The notes under the pieces are model-generated. The model worked only from the letters and a program-made list of their open reading frames with translations. It did not search any database and had not been told where the DNA came from. Positions 24,017 to 35,085 of a DNA stretch of 64,000 bases are shown here, in pieces. Origin of the DNA: Sorghum bicolor (Eukaryota; Streptophyta; Magnoliopsida; Poales; Poaceae); contig NC_012871.2 in the NCBI RefSeq assembly GCF_000003195.3, positions 5,381,997-5,445,996 of the forward strand, in the 5' to 3' direction. The stretch's first letter is position 1. Each line of letters starts with the position of its first letter. Made by a program: the position numbers and the translations under genes.

Positions 24017-27000
24017 CTATTTATTAGTATCCGCCGCCGTAACAGTTTTCCACTTCACACCTTTTCGTTCCCATGGCAATACATCTTTGGGTAGGTTTTT
24101 TTCCACAACACCGATCTTGTTAATAAAGTCTGTGAATAGCGGCATCTGATCGCACTTATTGTAGGCTTCAACATCATCAACGCCATCAACTCCAATAATG
24201 TGTTGTTTTCCAGGGATAACCACATGCTTAGGTTTCTTCTTTGGGGGGACAATGCTGAGCGGGTCGGTCATATAGAAAACCTGTGTAACATGTGAAGCAA
24301 GGACCCATGGATCATCCTGGTAGCCTATGTTGTGAAGGTCCACGACCCTCAATCCGATTTCATTGAATTCATGTTGCTTGATCCAGCGACATCAAAATAG
24401 GGCCTCATTTAGTGCCTCAGTTCCATAGTCAAGTTCCCATATATCTTCAATTATGCCAAAGTAGTCGATCTTTTGTCCCCCTGCGCCGATAGCCACTGCT
24501 CGAACACCACTGTTTTGGTTCACACATTTACTATCCTTTGCGTGGGTATAGTATGTGTACCCATTGATCTCATAAGAACTCCAAGATGTCACCTGTCTTG
24601 ATGGCCCCGCTGCCAACTTACTGATGGTAATAGAATCTATGGTTTCTCCAGGCTGTATGTTTTGGTCCTTCAACCATGAAGTTAGGCGTTGCTTGTGTTG
24701 TTTCATGACCCAATCACCTGTACGACCATTTCTCTCTGATTGGATGATCTCCATGTGTTCATCAATATATGGTTCCATCAGTTTTGTGCTCACCAAGACA
24801 GCGTAGTGCGCCCGACTCACTTCAGCGTATTCATTGTCGATGAAGATTTTTCTACCATTTGTGCCCTTCCCGGCCAGCCTACCCTTGTAGTGAGAATCGG
24901 GAATACCAATCCCTCTCTGTACTTTTAGGTACTCTTGACAGCACTCGATGACTTCTTCACTACTGTAGCCCTCTATCATAGAGCCCTCTGGGTATGCACG
25001 ATTATGCACATATCGACTTAGAACCGACATGAACCGCTCATACGACCACATTTCATGCAAGTAGCAAGGGCCCAACGCCTGTATCTGATGAACCATGTGA
25101 ATCATGAGATGTACCATAGGGTCAAAGAAAGCGGGAGGTAAACACATCTCTAGTTGGTTTTGGGTCTCTACGACAAAATCATGTAGGTCACTCAGCTCTG
25201 TCTTGCTAATCTTCTTCTATGAGATCTTCGACCAGAAGTAGCACATGCGGGTGATAGCCATCTTCAAAAACTCTGGCTTGATAGCCCTTATTGCGATTGG
25301 TAGGAACACCGTCAGCATCATATGACAATCGTGAGCCTTGCAGTGTGGAAATGATAGGTCCTTCATCGACACTAGCTTCTTCGGGTTTGCCGAAAACCCA
25401 GTCGGGACTTTGATACCCTTCACAGAAGTGCATAAACCTCTCCTCTCTTCTAGGTCCAGGTTGTAGCTAGCCGCGGGTAGGGTGTATTTTCCAGTTTTTG
25501 TCTCAAGTACCGGGTGAAGCTCTGGCATCACATGTAGCTGCTCCATGTCTCTCCTTGCTTTGAGACTATCCTTTGACTTTGGTGTGTCCATCAAGGTAGC
25601 GATGAGACTCTCAAAGACATTCTTCTGCACATGCATAGCATCAATGGCATGGGGGACCTCCAATTGTGGCCAATATTCAAGATACTGAAAGAAGATTGAC
25701 TTTTTCTTAAAAGGCACGCCTTCAATAGGAGGTGTGCTTCTATCTCTAGGTGTTCCATCCATTTTCTTCTTTCCATAGATGACGCTTATATTTTTCACCA
25801 TTTGGAACACATATTGTCCATCATGACGTCTCTCCAGAGGTCGATCTTCATCCTCTGGGATATTGCCAAAATACTTTAAGTACACTTTGCTGCGGTACTT
25901 GTGACCTTGCTTTAAAAAGCGACGATTCCTGATGTAAACAGTCTTCTTAGATCCATCTAGGTACACCCATTTAGTATCATCCAGACAGACTAAGCATCCT
26001 GTCTTGCCTTTGATTTGTCCAGACAAGGCAAACAATGCAGGGTGGTCGTTGATAGTCACAAATATTATTGCTCTTAATGTGAAGGTCTCCTTTTGGAAAG
26101 CATCATACATCAGCTCCCCTGTCCTCCATAGTTTCTCGAATTCTTCCATCACAGGCTCGAGGAACACGTCCATATCAAAGCCTGGTTGCTGAGGGCCAGA
26201 AACAAGAACAGTGAGGAAAAGATACTTTCTCTTCTGACACAACCACGTTGGGATGTTGTACATGGTCAAGATCACTGGCCAAGTGCTATGGTTGCTCATC
26301 CTCTCGTTGAAGGGATTCATTCCATCGGTGCTCAAGGCAAACCGTACATTCCTTGGGTCCGAACTGAACAGTGGGTTGTTATTATCGAAGTCCTGCCACT
26401 GACTGCCATCGGCCGGGTGTGCAATCACATCGTCATCGACCTTGCGCTCATCGTCCCACCATGTCATGAGCGCGGCTTCCTTAGGGTTCAGGAAAATACG
26501 CCTCAAGCGGTCGGTCACTGGCAGATACCACATTACCAAGGCAGGAATTTTTCTCTTCTTTGCGTCGTTGCCTAATGGGGTGTCCTCTGGAGGTCGAGAT
26601 TCTTGTACCACCTTTTTGGAACCCTTCTTACTCCTCTTGTTCCCGGTGGAGGCTTCTCCGCCACTGTAAAGGTCATTGTCCTTGTACCGACTTGCACCAC
26701 AACGAGGACATTTATCCAGACCTTCGAACGTTTCACCACGAAAAAGGATACAATGGTTGGGGCATGCATGGATCTTTTCAACACCCATTGTCAATGGACT
26801 TATGACCTTCTTAGCATGGTATGTGTTGGAGGGAACTAAGTTCGGCAGTGGCAGCACAGATGACAAAAGATGCAACAGATCGTCAAAACTGCAGTCTGAC
26901 CAGCCGTACTTAGCCTTCAGGATGAGTAGCTCAAGCACAAAACGGAGCAGTGTCCAATGTGTTGGACAGCCCTTCTCAACACCATACACAGTCTCCTTTG

Positions 27001-27565
27001 ACGCTGTTTTCACCCGCTCTAGATTTTCTAGACCCTTCTTCTGTTGTAGTATTTCTGGTCCAATGGCCCAAAGCATTTCCTCTAAGTTGTCAAAGTTTTC
27101 TGCATCCCCCTCACATGCTCCAACATCATTATTGTCAACACCGCCAACATCCCCATCATTATTGTCGACACCACCGGCATCATCACCACGTGCTTGTTCA
27201 TTTGCTGAATCATGTTGCATTTGTGCTTCAAACATGTCTGCGTATTGGGACAACAATTGGCCTTCTTCGACATCGTCTTCTTGGTCATCATCGTTGCCAT
27301 CAAGAAACATTACTTCACCATAATGAAGCCATACTGTGTAGTTCGGGACAAATCCTCGCCTAATCAGATGTGATCTGATGATTTCCACATCATAAGTTGC
27401 TAAGTGGTTCTTGCAATCTTTATAGGGACAAATAACTGAACAATTATTTCCTGTTGACAACGTCTTTGCATGATTCACTGCGATTGTAATAAATTTGTCC
27501 ACCTCATCAGCATAGGCTTGTGAGTACCTTGGCAAACCATACATCCAAGTAGCCCTATTCTCCAT
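24017..27565 (-). pseudogene. CACTA TNP2-type transposase, single frame with two in-frame stops
   Basis: The frame spans 1183 codons counting two internal stops and the final one. It starts at an ATG at 27565 (MENRATWMYGLPRYS); a longer open frame reaches 27655 without a better start. In order I see the transposase-associated N-terminal domain with a Cys/His cluster (about 1-80), the transposase_21/Tnp2 core (about 240-560) with FALSTDGMNPF and DMDVFLEP, then HAIDAMHVQKNVFES, a DUF4218-like region (LPPAFFDPMVHL, YLHEMWSYERFM) and a DUF4216-like C-terminus (TYYTHAKDSK, DDPWVLASHVTQVFYMTDP). A TAG stop at 25217-25219 separates core from DUF4218, and a TGA stop at 24392-24394 lies where the family has an Arg or similar residue before a Cys. 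Reading frame and conservation continue through both. TNP2 cuts and moves the element; this copy probably cannot make full-length protein. Confidence 0.88.
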
Positions 27566-27589
27566 CTTTACATAAATAAAAAAATTAAT

Positions 27590-28290
27590 TAGTTGAGAAT
27601 AATTATTAGCAACAATTAATAAGTAACAATTATTATCTACAATTATTAGCAACAATTAGTAGCTATCATTATTAGCAATAATTGTGTTAGAAATGATTAT
27701 TAGACATAATTAATAGTACCAATTATTATCTACCATTATTAGCAACAATTAATAAGTAACAATTATTATCTACCATTATTAGCAACAATTAATAAGTAAC
27801 AATTATTATCTACCATTATTAGCAACAATTAATAAGTACCAATTATTATCTACCATTATTAGCAACAATTAATAAGTACCAATTATTATCTACCATTATT
27901 AGCAACAATTATTAGCTATCATTATTAGTAATAATTGTGTTAGAAACGATTATTAGACATAATTAATATTACCAATTATTATCTACCATTATTAGCAACA
28001 ATTAATAAGTAACAATTATTATCTACCATTATTAGCTATCATTATTAGTAATAATTGTGTTAGAAACGATTATTAGACATAATTAATATTACCAAATATT
28101 ATCTACCATTATTAGCAACAATTAATAAGTAACAATTATTATCTACCATTATTAGCAACAATTATTATCTATCATTATTAGTAATAATTGTGTTAGAAAC
28201 GATTATTAGACATAATTAATTTTACCAATTATGATCTACCATTATTAGAAACAATTAATATTAACAACAACTATTAGTTTACCAATAACT
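27590..28290. repeat. AT-rich tandem repeats, 40-bp and ~105-bp units
   Basis: A 40-bp unit containing CAACAATTAATAAGTA and ATTATTATCTACCATTATT repeats about five times at 27730-27900. A longer unit containing AATTGTGTTAGAAACGATTA recurs near 27670, 27930, 28050 and 28185. Position just upstream of TNP2 suggests its leader or promoter region. Confidence 0.92.
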
Positions 28291-28755
28291 ATTCATGCCA
28301 ACCACATTACAAATTCATGAAACAAAAACAAAAAAAGGAAACCCTAGATCTAGAATGCCTTTTCTCTCCATACATGAAACTACAATTAATCTTCAATAAA
28401 ATCAAGCTATATCACCTAATTGATGGTGCAAGGTGGTGTCTCTACCTATTCTATACTAATAGCATCATAGATAAGCTCTAATTTGGTCAACACAAAGCTC
28501 AAGCTCCATGGAAGAGAGAGAAAACCAAAATGTAAATTGCTCACTAACCAACCAATAAAACATGGATTAGAGGGTGGCAATAGCATTTTCTTACCTTAAA
28601 CAAGCTCCCCACCAAAGGATTTAAGTTCAAAACCTCCCCCCCTTCCTAGAGTGATTTTAGGGAGGTGCTCAAGGCCTCCCAAACCTTTTTTTGCGAGTGG
28701 AAGTGAGTGGCTCGAGGAGGAAGAAGAGTGGGCTGGCTAGTTATGGTACAGACCT
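28291..28755. other. Leader region between CACTA hairpins and AT repeats
   Basis: No protein recognised. It probably includes the transcription start of the TNP2 gene on the minus strand. Confidence 0.4.
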
Positions 28756-28923
28756 CTGTAGGGGCGGTTGGTGTTACCAGCCGCCCCTACAGTGCCTCCC
28801 CCACTGTAAGGGCGGCTGGTAACACCAACCGCCCCTACAGAGAACACTACAAGGGCGGCTGGCTATTTGGTTGGCTGTCCACCCACTGTAAGGGCGGTTC
28901 AAATGTTAACCGCCCCTACAGTG
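28756..28923. repeat. Subterminal hairpins of the CACTA element
   Basis: Three copies of a CTGTA(A/G)GGGCGG ... CCGCCC(C/T)TACAG palindrome lie at 28756-28792, 28802-28840 and 28884-28923. The first two are inverted copies of each other, so 28756-28840 forms a longer imperfect palindrome. In En/Spm elements subterminal repeats bind an element-encoded protein; that function is assumed here. Confidence 0.85.
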
Positions 28924-28962
28924 TGGGGAGGGGCGCTCTCTTAGTAAGTTTTTCACGTAGTG

Positions 28963-29440
28963 ATCTCGTTTCTGCCTCCCCTTTGGGCATGGTCTCCGGC
29001 TCCCTTCTTCCCTTGCATTGCATCTAGGAAAGATCGCACATCTCGTCTTCATCTCCTCTACATAGAGTCTCTGTCCCCCTCCCTAGCTCACGGGATGCAG
29101 AGGCACCCAGCCTCCTCTCTCTATTGTCTCTCCTCAGCTAGCTCATGAGATGCACCAGCCTCCTCTTCCTCTCTCTACTATCTCTCCCCAACCAGCTCAC
29201 GAGATGCAGAGGCACTCGGCCCCCTCTGGAGGCACAGAGGATCCAGTACTACTGTACTAGAGGCGAGAATGATTGGATAGATTTTTTTGCTTAGACTCTA
29301 GATGAAAAGGCTGCATTGAGAATGATGGTTTCTTGGTACAATATCTTAGACTATGAAAACTACAATGATTTTTTGCATTATAAGTGCCCTAGCTTACTAC
29401 GTCTTCTGTACACGCGCGTGCCTCCCCGACGGCCAGCACA
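28963..29440. other. Flank of the CACTA end with an imperfect tandem repeat
   Basis: Between the CACTA terminus at 28962 and the array homology that starts near 29440. At 29085-29225 a segment AGCTCACGAGATGCAGAGG, followed by a CTCCTCTCTCTA-like tail, occurs about three times. No gene seen. Confidence 0.55.
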
Positions 29441-29741
29441 GGAACCACACGTATGCATGTGCACCCAAGTCACGCAGGCCCCATGCTGACTTGCTACCGG
29501 TCGGCCCCATATGCTGCAATATAATGGCTATACACGTTTATTGCTAAAGAGCCTCCAAATTATTCTTTACGTGTGTACACAGATGTGCACGCATGTGTGT
29601 GTGCGTGTTGTATGAGTATAGAGTGTGGGTTGTGTATGTCTAAATTATATCTGATTAAAAGAGCGTCAAAATTTGCTCAAATTTTAATCTGCAAACTTGA
29701 TGATTTTATCGATGTTCATTAATTTTTTCCTCTCTAATAAT

Positions 29742-29917
29742 AGGCCAAGTGGAACAGCTGGCTTTCGGAAAGCTCAAGATCATCAACTATGTCGGCATGG
29801 GGCCATATGTTAGCTGCACGTCATCGCTATGCCACCACCGCATCGGCTCACACAACAAGTTCCTGGTGCTGTCCTCCGACAGGCTCTACCAATACTTCAC
29901 AATTTGTATATTCTAAA
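29742..29917 (+). pseudogene. PLL-type PP2C C-terminal exon, array unit 0
   Basis: After an AG acceptor the frame reads an indel-disturbed PKWNSW, then VGMGPYVSC, CHHRIGSHNKFLVLSSDRLYQYF. This matches the C-terminal exon of plant POLTERGEIST-like protein phosphatases 2C (PKWN...YVG..PY..C..S...H...D.FL.LSSDGLYQY). The N-terminal part of this unit is missing, apparently displaced by the CACTA complex to its left. Confidence 0.75.
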
Positions 29918-31290
29918 TGTTTCTGCTGAATTATGCGTGTGTGTTTCATCTAGATGTTGCATATGGTGTAGTGATTATATATATTGCAAGTGTGTGTTCC
30001 ACATGTTGGCACAAGGTCACACTTTGTGCTCCCTCTCTCCATCTCATGCACGCACATGCTCTCTCATGCAGGTGCGGGTAGGCGTAGTATAACAGCACGT
30101 GTGGACCCAGCAGTAACAGCATGCATGGGGCGTAGCAGAAGCAGCACGTGGTGCACGGGTGTCCGGACACGTGCGTTCATCCAGAATGTCCCGGCACTAG
30201 CATAGCTCATTGAAAAACATATTTAGCATATTAATAAAATATGTTATACTAATAATAGTGATACCTATAAACATAGTAGGTAGGACAAATGGCATACCTC
30301 CTGTCATCTGAGACATCTGGCTCCGAGTCCACCACCTCAGACTCACCATTCATGCCAGGTCCACTTGACCGCTCCTCGTCCGCATCCTCGTCTATGGTCA
30401 TGAGACTCCAATTAAGCATTTCTCAGCTCATCCCTGTTATGGTTCTTTGTCAGGACCACCTCCAAACTCCAGCTCGAGTCACCACACTATGGCCGCTGGC
30501 CACAGGAACCTACTCAGCCGATAAAGGTCTCCTTCAGTGATAGGGACTACCGCTTGCCGCCAAACGGTAATGTGGAGTGGGCTCACAGCATGGCCGCCGA
30601 GGTCCGGTTCCACATCACAGTGTTCGAGGAGCATGGCTGGGTGATTGTGTACCTCTTCACCAACCTCTATGTCGCTGAGGTCTGGTTCCACGTTGCATGT
30701 CTAAGGAGCATGGCTGGGTGTTCGTCGGAACCTACGATGGGTTCAACGTCCCCAACGAGACCGTGTACCTCTTCACCAACCTCTACGGTACCGTGCACAG
30801 CGAGCTCAAAGGCATGCTCTGGATCGACATCCAAGCTGGAGACAGCACCAGATGCGGTAAACGAGAAACAGCGTGGAGGCTAAGTGCAGACGGACAGAAG
30901 TACCCATGCTAGGCAACAACGACACGCCAGTGCACCGCGATGCACTAAGGGCACTGGTGTGGGCATTGAAGAAGACGTAGGATGCGTTCTTTGCTACGGC
31001 AGGGGAAAATGCGGCCTAGAGCCTAAAGCTAGGGATAATATGGGCTCCTACGTGCTCATCGTGGTAATGAAGGGCAAGGACGTTTATGTCATGAATGTCA
31101 GGGATAGCCATACCGTGATGACCCGGAGGCCAGAGCCTGACCTAAAGAACGTCCTCGGCAAGGCATCATAGGACATGCAGCAGTTTAAGGCTGAGATCAT
31201 GCACAAGCTAGAGGCACACGACATTGACGGGCCTGCAGGCCGTGCAACTCACCGCAGAGCGCAACACCGCGGTCTAGGAGGGGCACTTCA

Positions 31291-31613
31291 TACAAGTATG
31301 ACGTGGTGTTTACACAATTTACATTTTCTTATTATGTGTGAGATTCCTCATAGATAACGTTGCAGGTAGGCGTAATTTCATATCTTATATTAACCATCTA
31401 CAGAAATACCCACCACTCATCTTGTAATGTGTCATCCATAACACTATTTTATAGCACAAGGAGGGGCACTTCTGATCACACATCAATTATGATGTGGTAT
31501 TCACACAATTTACATTTTATTATTAGTTGTGATATTCCTAATAAGTTGAAACATATACTATACTATAATGATGACACTTGTAGATATATGTAGGCATAAT
31601 TGTATATCTTATA
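31291..31613. other. AT-rich array spacer
   Basis: Contains two related copies of an ACAATTTACATTTTCTTATTA block, which also appears after the N-terminal pieces of units 3 and 4. No gene. Confidence 0.6.
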
Positions 31614-31848
31614 CTTAATCCATCCCAAATTGTAAGTCGTTTGACTTTTTTAATATCAAGTTTGACCACTCGTCTTATTCAAAGTTTTGTACAAAATATC
31701 ACTTTTTTTGTTGTGTATTGGTTTATTAATAAAAGTTCTTCAAAAATGACTTAAATTTGACTATATTTGTATAAATTTTTTGAATAAGACGAGTGGTCAA
31801 ACTTAGGGTAAAAAAAGTCAAACGACTTACAATTTGGAACCGAGGGAG
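31614..31848. mobile_element. Stowaway-type MITE
   Basis: About 235 bp flanked by TA. The inverted ends include CAAATTGTAAGTCGTTTGAC and its complement, with a GAGGGAG outer end. The AT-rich inside can fold into one long hairpin. Typical Tc1/mariner-derived Stowaway structure. Confidence 0.88.
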
Positions 31849-31853
31849 TATTA

Positions 31854-32059
31854 GGGCACTCACAATGCAGACTCTATCATAGAGTCTAAAGTTATTTATT
31901 ACCTCGAACAATGTGGACTTGGAGTCTAAATAAGACTTGGAGTCTTATTTTTTCTACCTCTTTCTTCAATAAATATGCTGCCACATCAGCAAAATACCAT
32001 AAATAATATGTAATTAACTGTCTTGGACTCTGTGATAGAGTCTTGCATTGTGAGTGCCC
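31854..32059. mobile_element. Tourist-like MITE with TTA target duplication
   Basis: Ends GGGCACTCACAATGCA and TGCATTGTGAGTGCCC are perfect inverted repeats, flanked by TTA at 31851-31853 and 32060-32062. The 3-bp TTA duplication is the mark of the PIF/Harbinger superfamily. Confidence 0.92.
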
Positions 32060-32984
32060 TTAACCATCTACGGAAATACTCGCTGCTGAACTTGTAGCGT
32101 GTCATCCATAACATTTTGTTGTATACTAAGTTCCTAACACTTAATTAAATTAGTGTATCTTAGGGTCCATGCCTCAGTATAATTGTTCACTTCACCTTCC
32201 CCAAGCGCGGGTTTCCTTTACTAAATTTATTCTCTATGTGAATCCTCTCTCTTTCTCATAAGAATGAGACATTGGTAGCGCTAAAAAATGAGTCAAATCA
32301 CACAATCTCTATAATAAGTAAATACCCTTTTCTCCTAGAGATTCTCGGAATTATTTGCAATAAAATATTGGCTACAGTCGAGGAGGTCCTATCAATGAAA
32401 TTTCTATTTATACGGGATCTAAACATAATTCCTAACCCATTCTATATATAATTATTCATCACCGGTCATCATCCTATCTTCAAGATCAAAAAATTTAATA
32501 GCTTTAAGAAATCCATACTTAAAGATTCGTTGAGTGGGCTTGTTACTTCCGCCTCTTGAAAAATCTTACATTGAGAGAATTGTGTGCAACTCCAAATGTG
32601 TGCATGCAATGTTCATGTGAGAAGAATCTTAAAATTTATATATGAGGACTGTTACATGCCAATTCCTCATTGCGTGCAATATGACCAAAGCAAGCCTAAT
32701 AACAACGTCAAATTTAAGTAGTAGGATAGTAGTTAACTAAAACCCGGGCATTATTATTACCTATGACTTATGAGCATATTGCGATAGAAATTAAAGCCAC
32801 TGAACCATCATGTTTTATCTCTCGTTGCAAGCAACATATACAGACCAATTTATTGCTCAACATTGCATATAAATGCTACAAAGAAATATATAGCATATTA
32901 AATTATAACATATCATGTAATAGTCATGACACCAGTAAATATAGGTTGGCCAGATGACGTATCTCCTACCAATCAAACATATGA

Positions 32985-33760
32985 GTTATCATCCTAACTA
33001 CAAAACTATGACATGCACTAAGTTCCTATGAGTTAATCGTCATGCTTACACCTAGATATAAGTGTGTCACTCCCCATCATATCCCCAAGATATGCTTCAA
33101 TATTATGTTGTAATAAATTTAACATATCGTTCCTTTGGATACGACTACACAAATAGTGTGAATTATACATTATTCATATGTATGAACAAAATGAGAATCA
33201 TATCTACAACAGTCAAAATTTTGAAAGTTTAAAAAGGACGGGTCGAGTAGGTAAGATAACACTAACACGAACAGAAAAAACCAATATTTTCCCACCAAGT
33301 ATGAGCCCAACAAGAATAATTGCTTAGACTGACGCCAGCCATAGTTTTGGGTTCTTAGTGGGGTTTAGAAATACACATTAAAATTGAATTGTAGCAATTC
33401 TAGATGCTAAAGATCAAAATGATTAACCTAAATGCTATTACTTCAAGCTATGGCTACATGCATATAGAGTTTAGTTAACAGTCATGCAAATGTAACCCCA
33501 AATCTTAGCGATAGCCATATTAGTGGTAATCGTTAATTATAGAAAACATGTTGATGTAAAACATTTGTTGTTGGCTAGATGGCATAACTCCTACCATTCG
33601 AACATACGAGTTATCGTCCTAACCACCAAACTTTGTCGTGTACTAAGTCCCTAAGAGTTGTATCATCGTGCCTGCACTAAGATATAAGTGTGCTACTCAT
33701 CATCATATCCCCATAATATGCTTCAATCTTGTGTTATAGTCAATTAAAGATATTTGTTCT
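32985..33760. repeat. Array spacer module (types A and B), unit 1
   Basis: Module A (GAGTTATCGTCCTAACCACC ... ATCATATCCCCA) occurs near 32985 and 33604. Module B (TAAGATAACACTAAC ... TTACTTCAAGCTATGGCTAC) lies between, near 33250. The same modules recur at 36045-36950 (B-A-B) and 41630-42550 (B-A-B), showing that the spacer is itself internally duplicated. No coding content. The stretch 32063-32984 before it shows nothing else that I recognise. Confidence 0.8.
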
Positions 33761-34276
33761 TTGGATACGACTACACTAATAATGTGAATTATACCTGTAC
33801 GTACGTGTACAAGTACGTATGCCGCCGCGGCAATATATGCTTTTTTATCGGGTACAACTTGGATGTCCACAACCTATATACTCCACATGCGTGCGTGTCG
33901 TACGTATACACACATGTGCATTGTACACATGCAGAGAGGGTTCTCTGGCCTCCAGTTTTGATCTATACACGGCTTCAAAGATTTTCTAATCGCTGAAGCA
34001 GGAAGCACCGCTACTGCCAACCTGAAGTTCAGAATCACCTACTTGTTGACGTGCGTGTGGAAAAGCAAAAGGAAATTAGGAAAGGAATCCATGGTTCTTT
34101 GCTTCGGCAAAAGAATGTACATGCATGCAGATTGGATAATAAAAGAATCTACAGGTGCAAGTGCAACACGTACAGTTGCTGGAGTCATTAACGTGTAAAG
34201 AAGCATGGAAGAAGCTAGCACAGGATTGAGAAGATCAACATGGCCGACAAGTTATACGTGCCAACGTATCCATTTA

Positions 34277-34412
34277 GGCCTTGTTCGGTTGTTTAAAGTT
34301 CAAAGGGATTGAAGGGGAATGGAGGGTGTTGAAGTAGATTTTGACTTGTAGGGGATTTGATCCCCTGGATCCCTCCCAATCCCCATGGTTCTGGGATTAA
34401 ACAAACAGGGCC
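34277..34412. mobile_element. TTA-flanked MITE, GGCCTTGTTCGG end
   Basis: About 136 bp with ends GGCCTTGTT and AACAGGGCC-like, flanked by TTA on both sides. The copy at 45831-45975 sits in the same flanking sequence (CGTGCCAACGTATCCATTTA), so it was inserted before the array units duplicated. Confidence 0.85.
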
Positions 34413-35085
34413 TTAGGATTGTGTGGAGTGCGTGGGTCGTGTGCGTCCAAGTTGTACCCGATAAAAAAACATCAAATTTCACTCAAATTTCAATCTGCAA
34501 ACCTGATGATTCTATCGATGTTCATTAATGTTTTTCTCTCTAGCAGCCCAAGTGGAACAGTTGGCTTCTAGAAGCCTTCAAGATCAACTACGTCGGCACG
34601 GACCCGTATGTGACTTGCGCCGTCGGCGTCGCTATGCCACCCCACCGCATCTGCTGGCAGGACAAGTTCCTGGTGTTGCCCTCCGACAGACTCTACCAAT
34701 ACTTCACAATCTGTATGTTCTAAATGTTTCCGCTGAATTGTGCATGTGTTTCATGGTGTAGTGACTACACATATATTGCAAGTGTGTTCTCCACATGTAC
34801 ACAAGGCTACGCGTGTTGTGCTCACACACACACTCTCTCTCTCATGCACGCACATGCTCTCATGTAGGGGCAGGTAGGTGTAGTAGCAGCATTCACGGAC
34901 CTAGCAGCAACAGCAGGCATGGGGCGTAGCAGATGCAGCACGCGGGTGCATGGGCGTCCGGACACGCGCATTCGTCCAGACGTCCAGGCACTAGCATGGC
35001 CCATAAAAACATATATAGCATATTGATAAAATTTGTTATACCAATAATAGTGATACATACTTGTAAACATAGTAGGTAGGACAGA

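Larger units (their letters stand above)
14404..28962 (-). mobile_element. CACTA (En/Spm) transposon on the minus strand, left end truncated or unresolved
   Basis: The right terminus at 28962 reads CACTACGTGAAAAAC on the minus strand, with subterminal hairpins just inside (28756-28923). Two minus-strand genes follow in the order usual for these elements: a TNP2 transposase (27565-24017), then a transposase_24/Ulp1-like gene (17959-14404). Long tandem repeats lie between and around them. I found no matching CACTACGTG end on the left, and the second gene loses its last exon there, so the element is probably truncated near 14.3 kb. An alternative is two nested elements: a hairpin of the same family also occurs at 21845-21884, and another CACTAC-type end lies at 19415. 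Confidence 0.75.
30297..34722 (+). pseudogene. PLL-type PP2C pseudogene, array unit 1
   Basis: The N-terminal piece (30297-31290) carries the family's serine-rich lead with FMPGPLDRSSSASS, then a HNLLSR/KVSFSD-like line, EEHGWVFVGTYDGFN, DVYVMNVRDS and EPDLKNVLGKAS. PLL phosphatases remove phosphate from Ser/Thr and act downstream of receptor kinases in meristem control. The piece has frameshifts, stops and an internal duplication of the EEHGWV...LFTNLY segment (around 30600-30790). The C-terminal exon follows after about 3.2 kb at 34544-34722 (PKWNSWLLEAFKINYVGTDPYVTC, DKFLVLPSDRLYQYF). The intervening DNA holds MITEs and array repeats. Pairing N- and C-terminal pieces into one unit is inference from order. 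Confidence 0.75.

Noticed and set aside
26676..27323. 215-codon plus-strand frame
   Set aside because: Antisense shadow of the TNP2 transposase.
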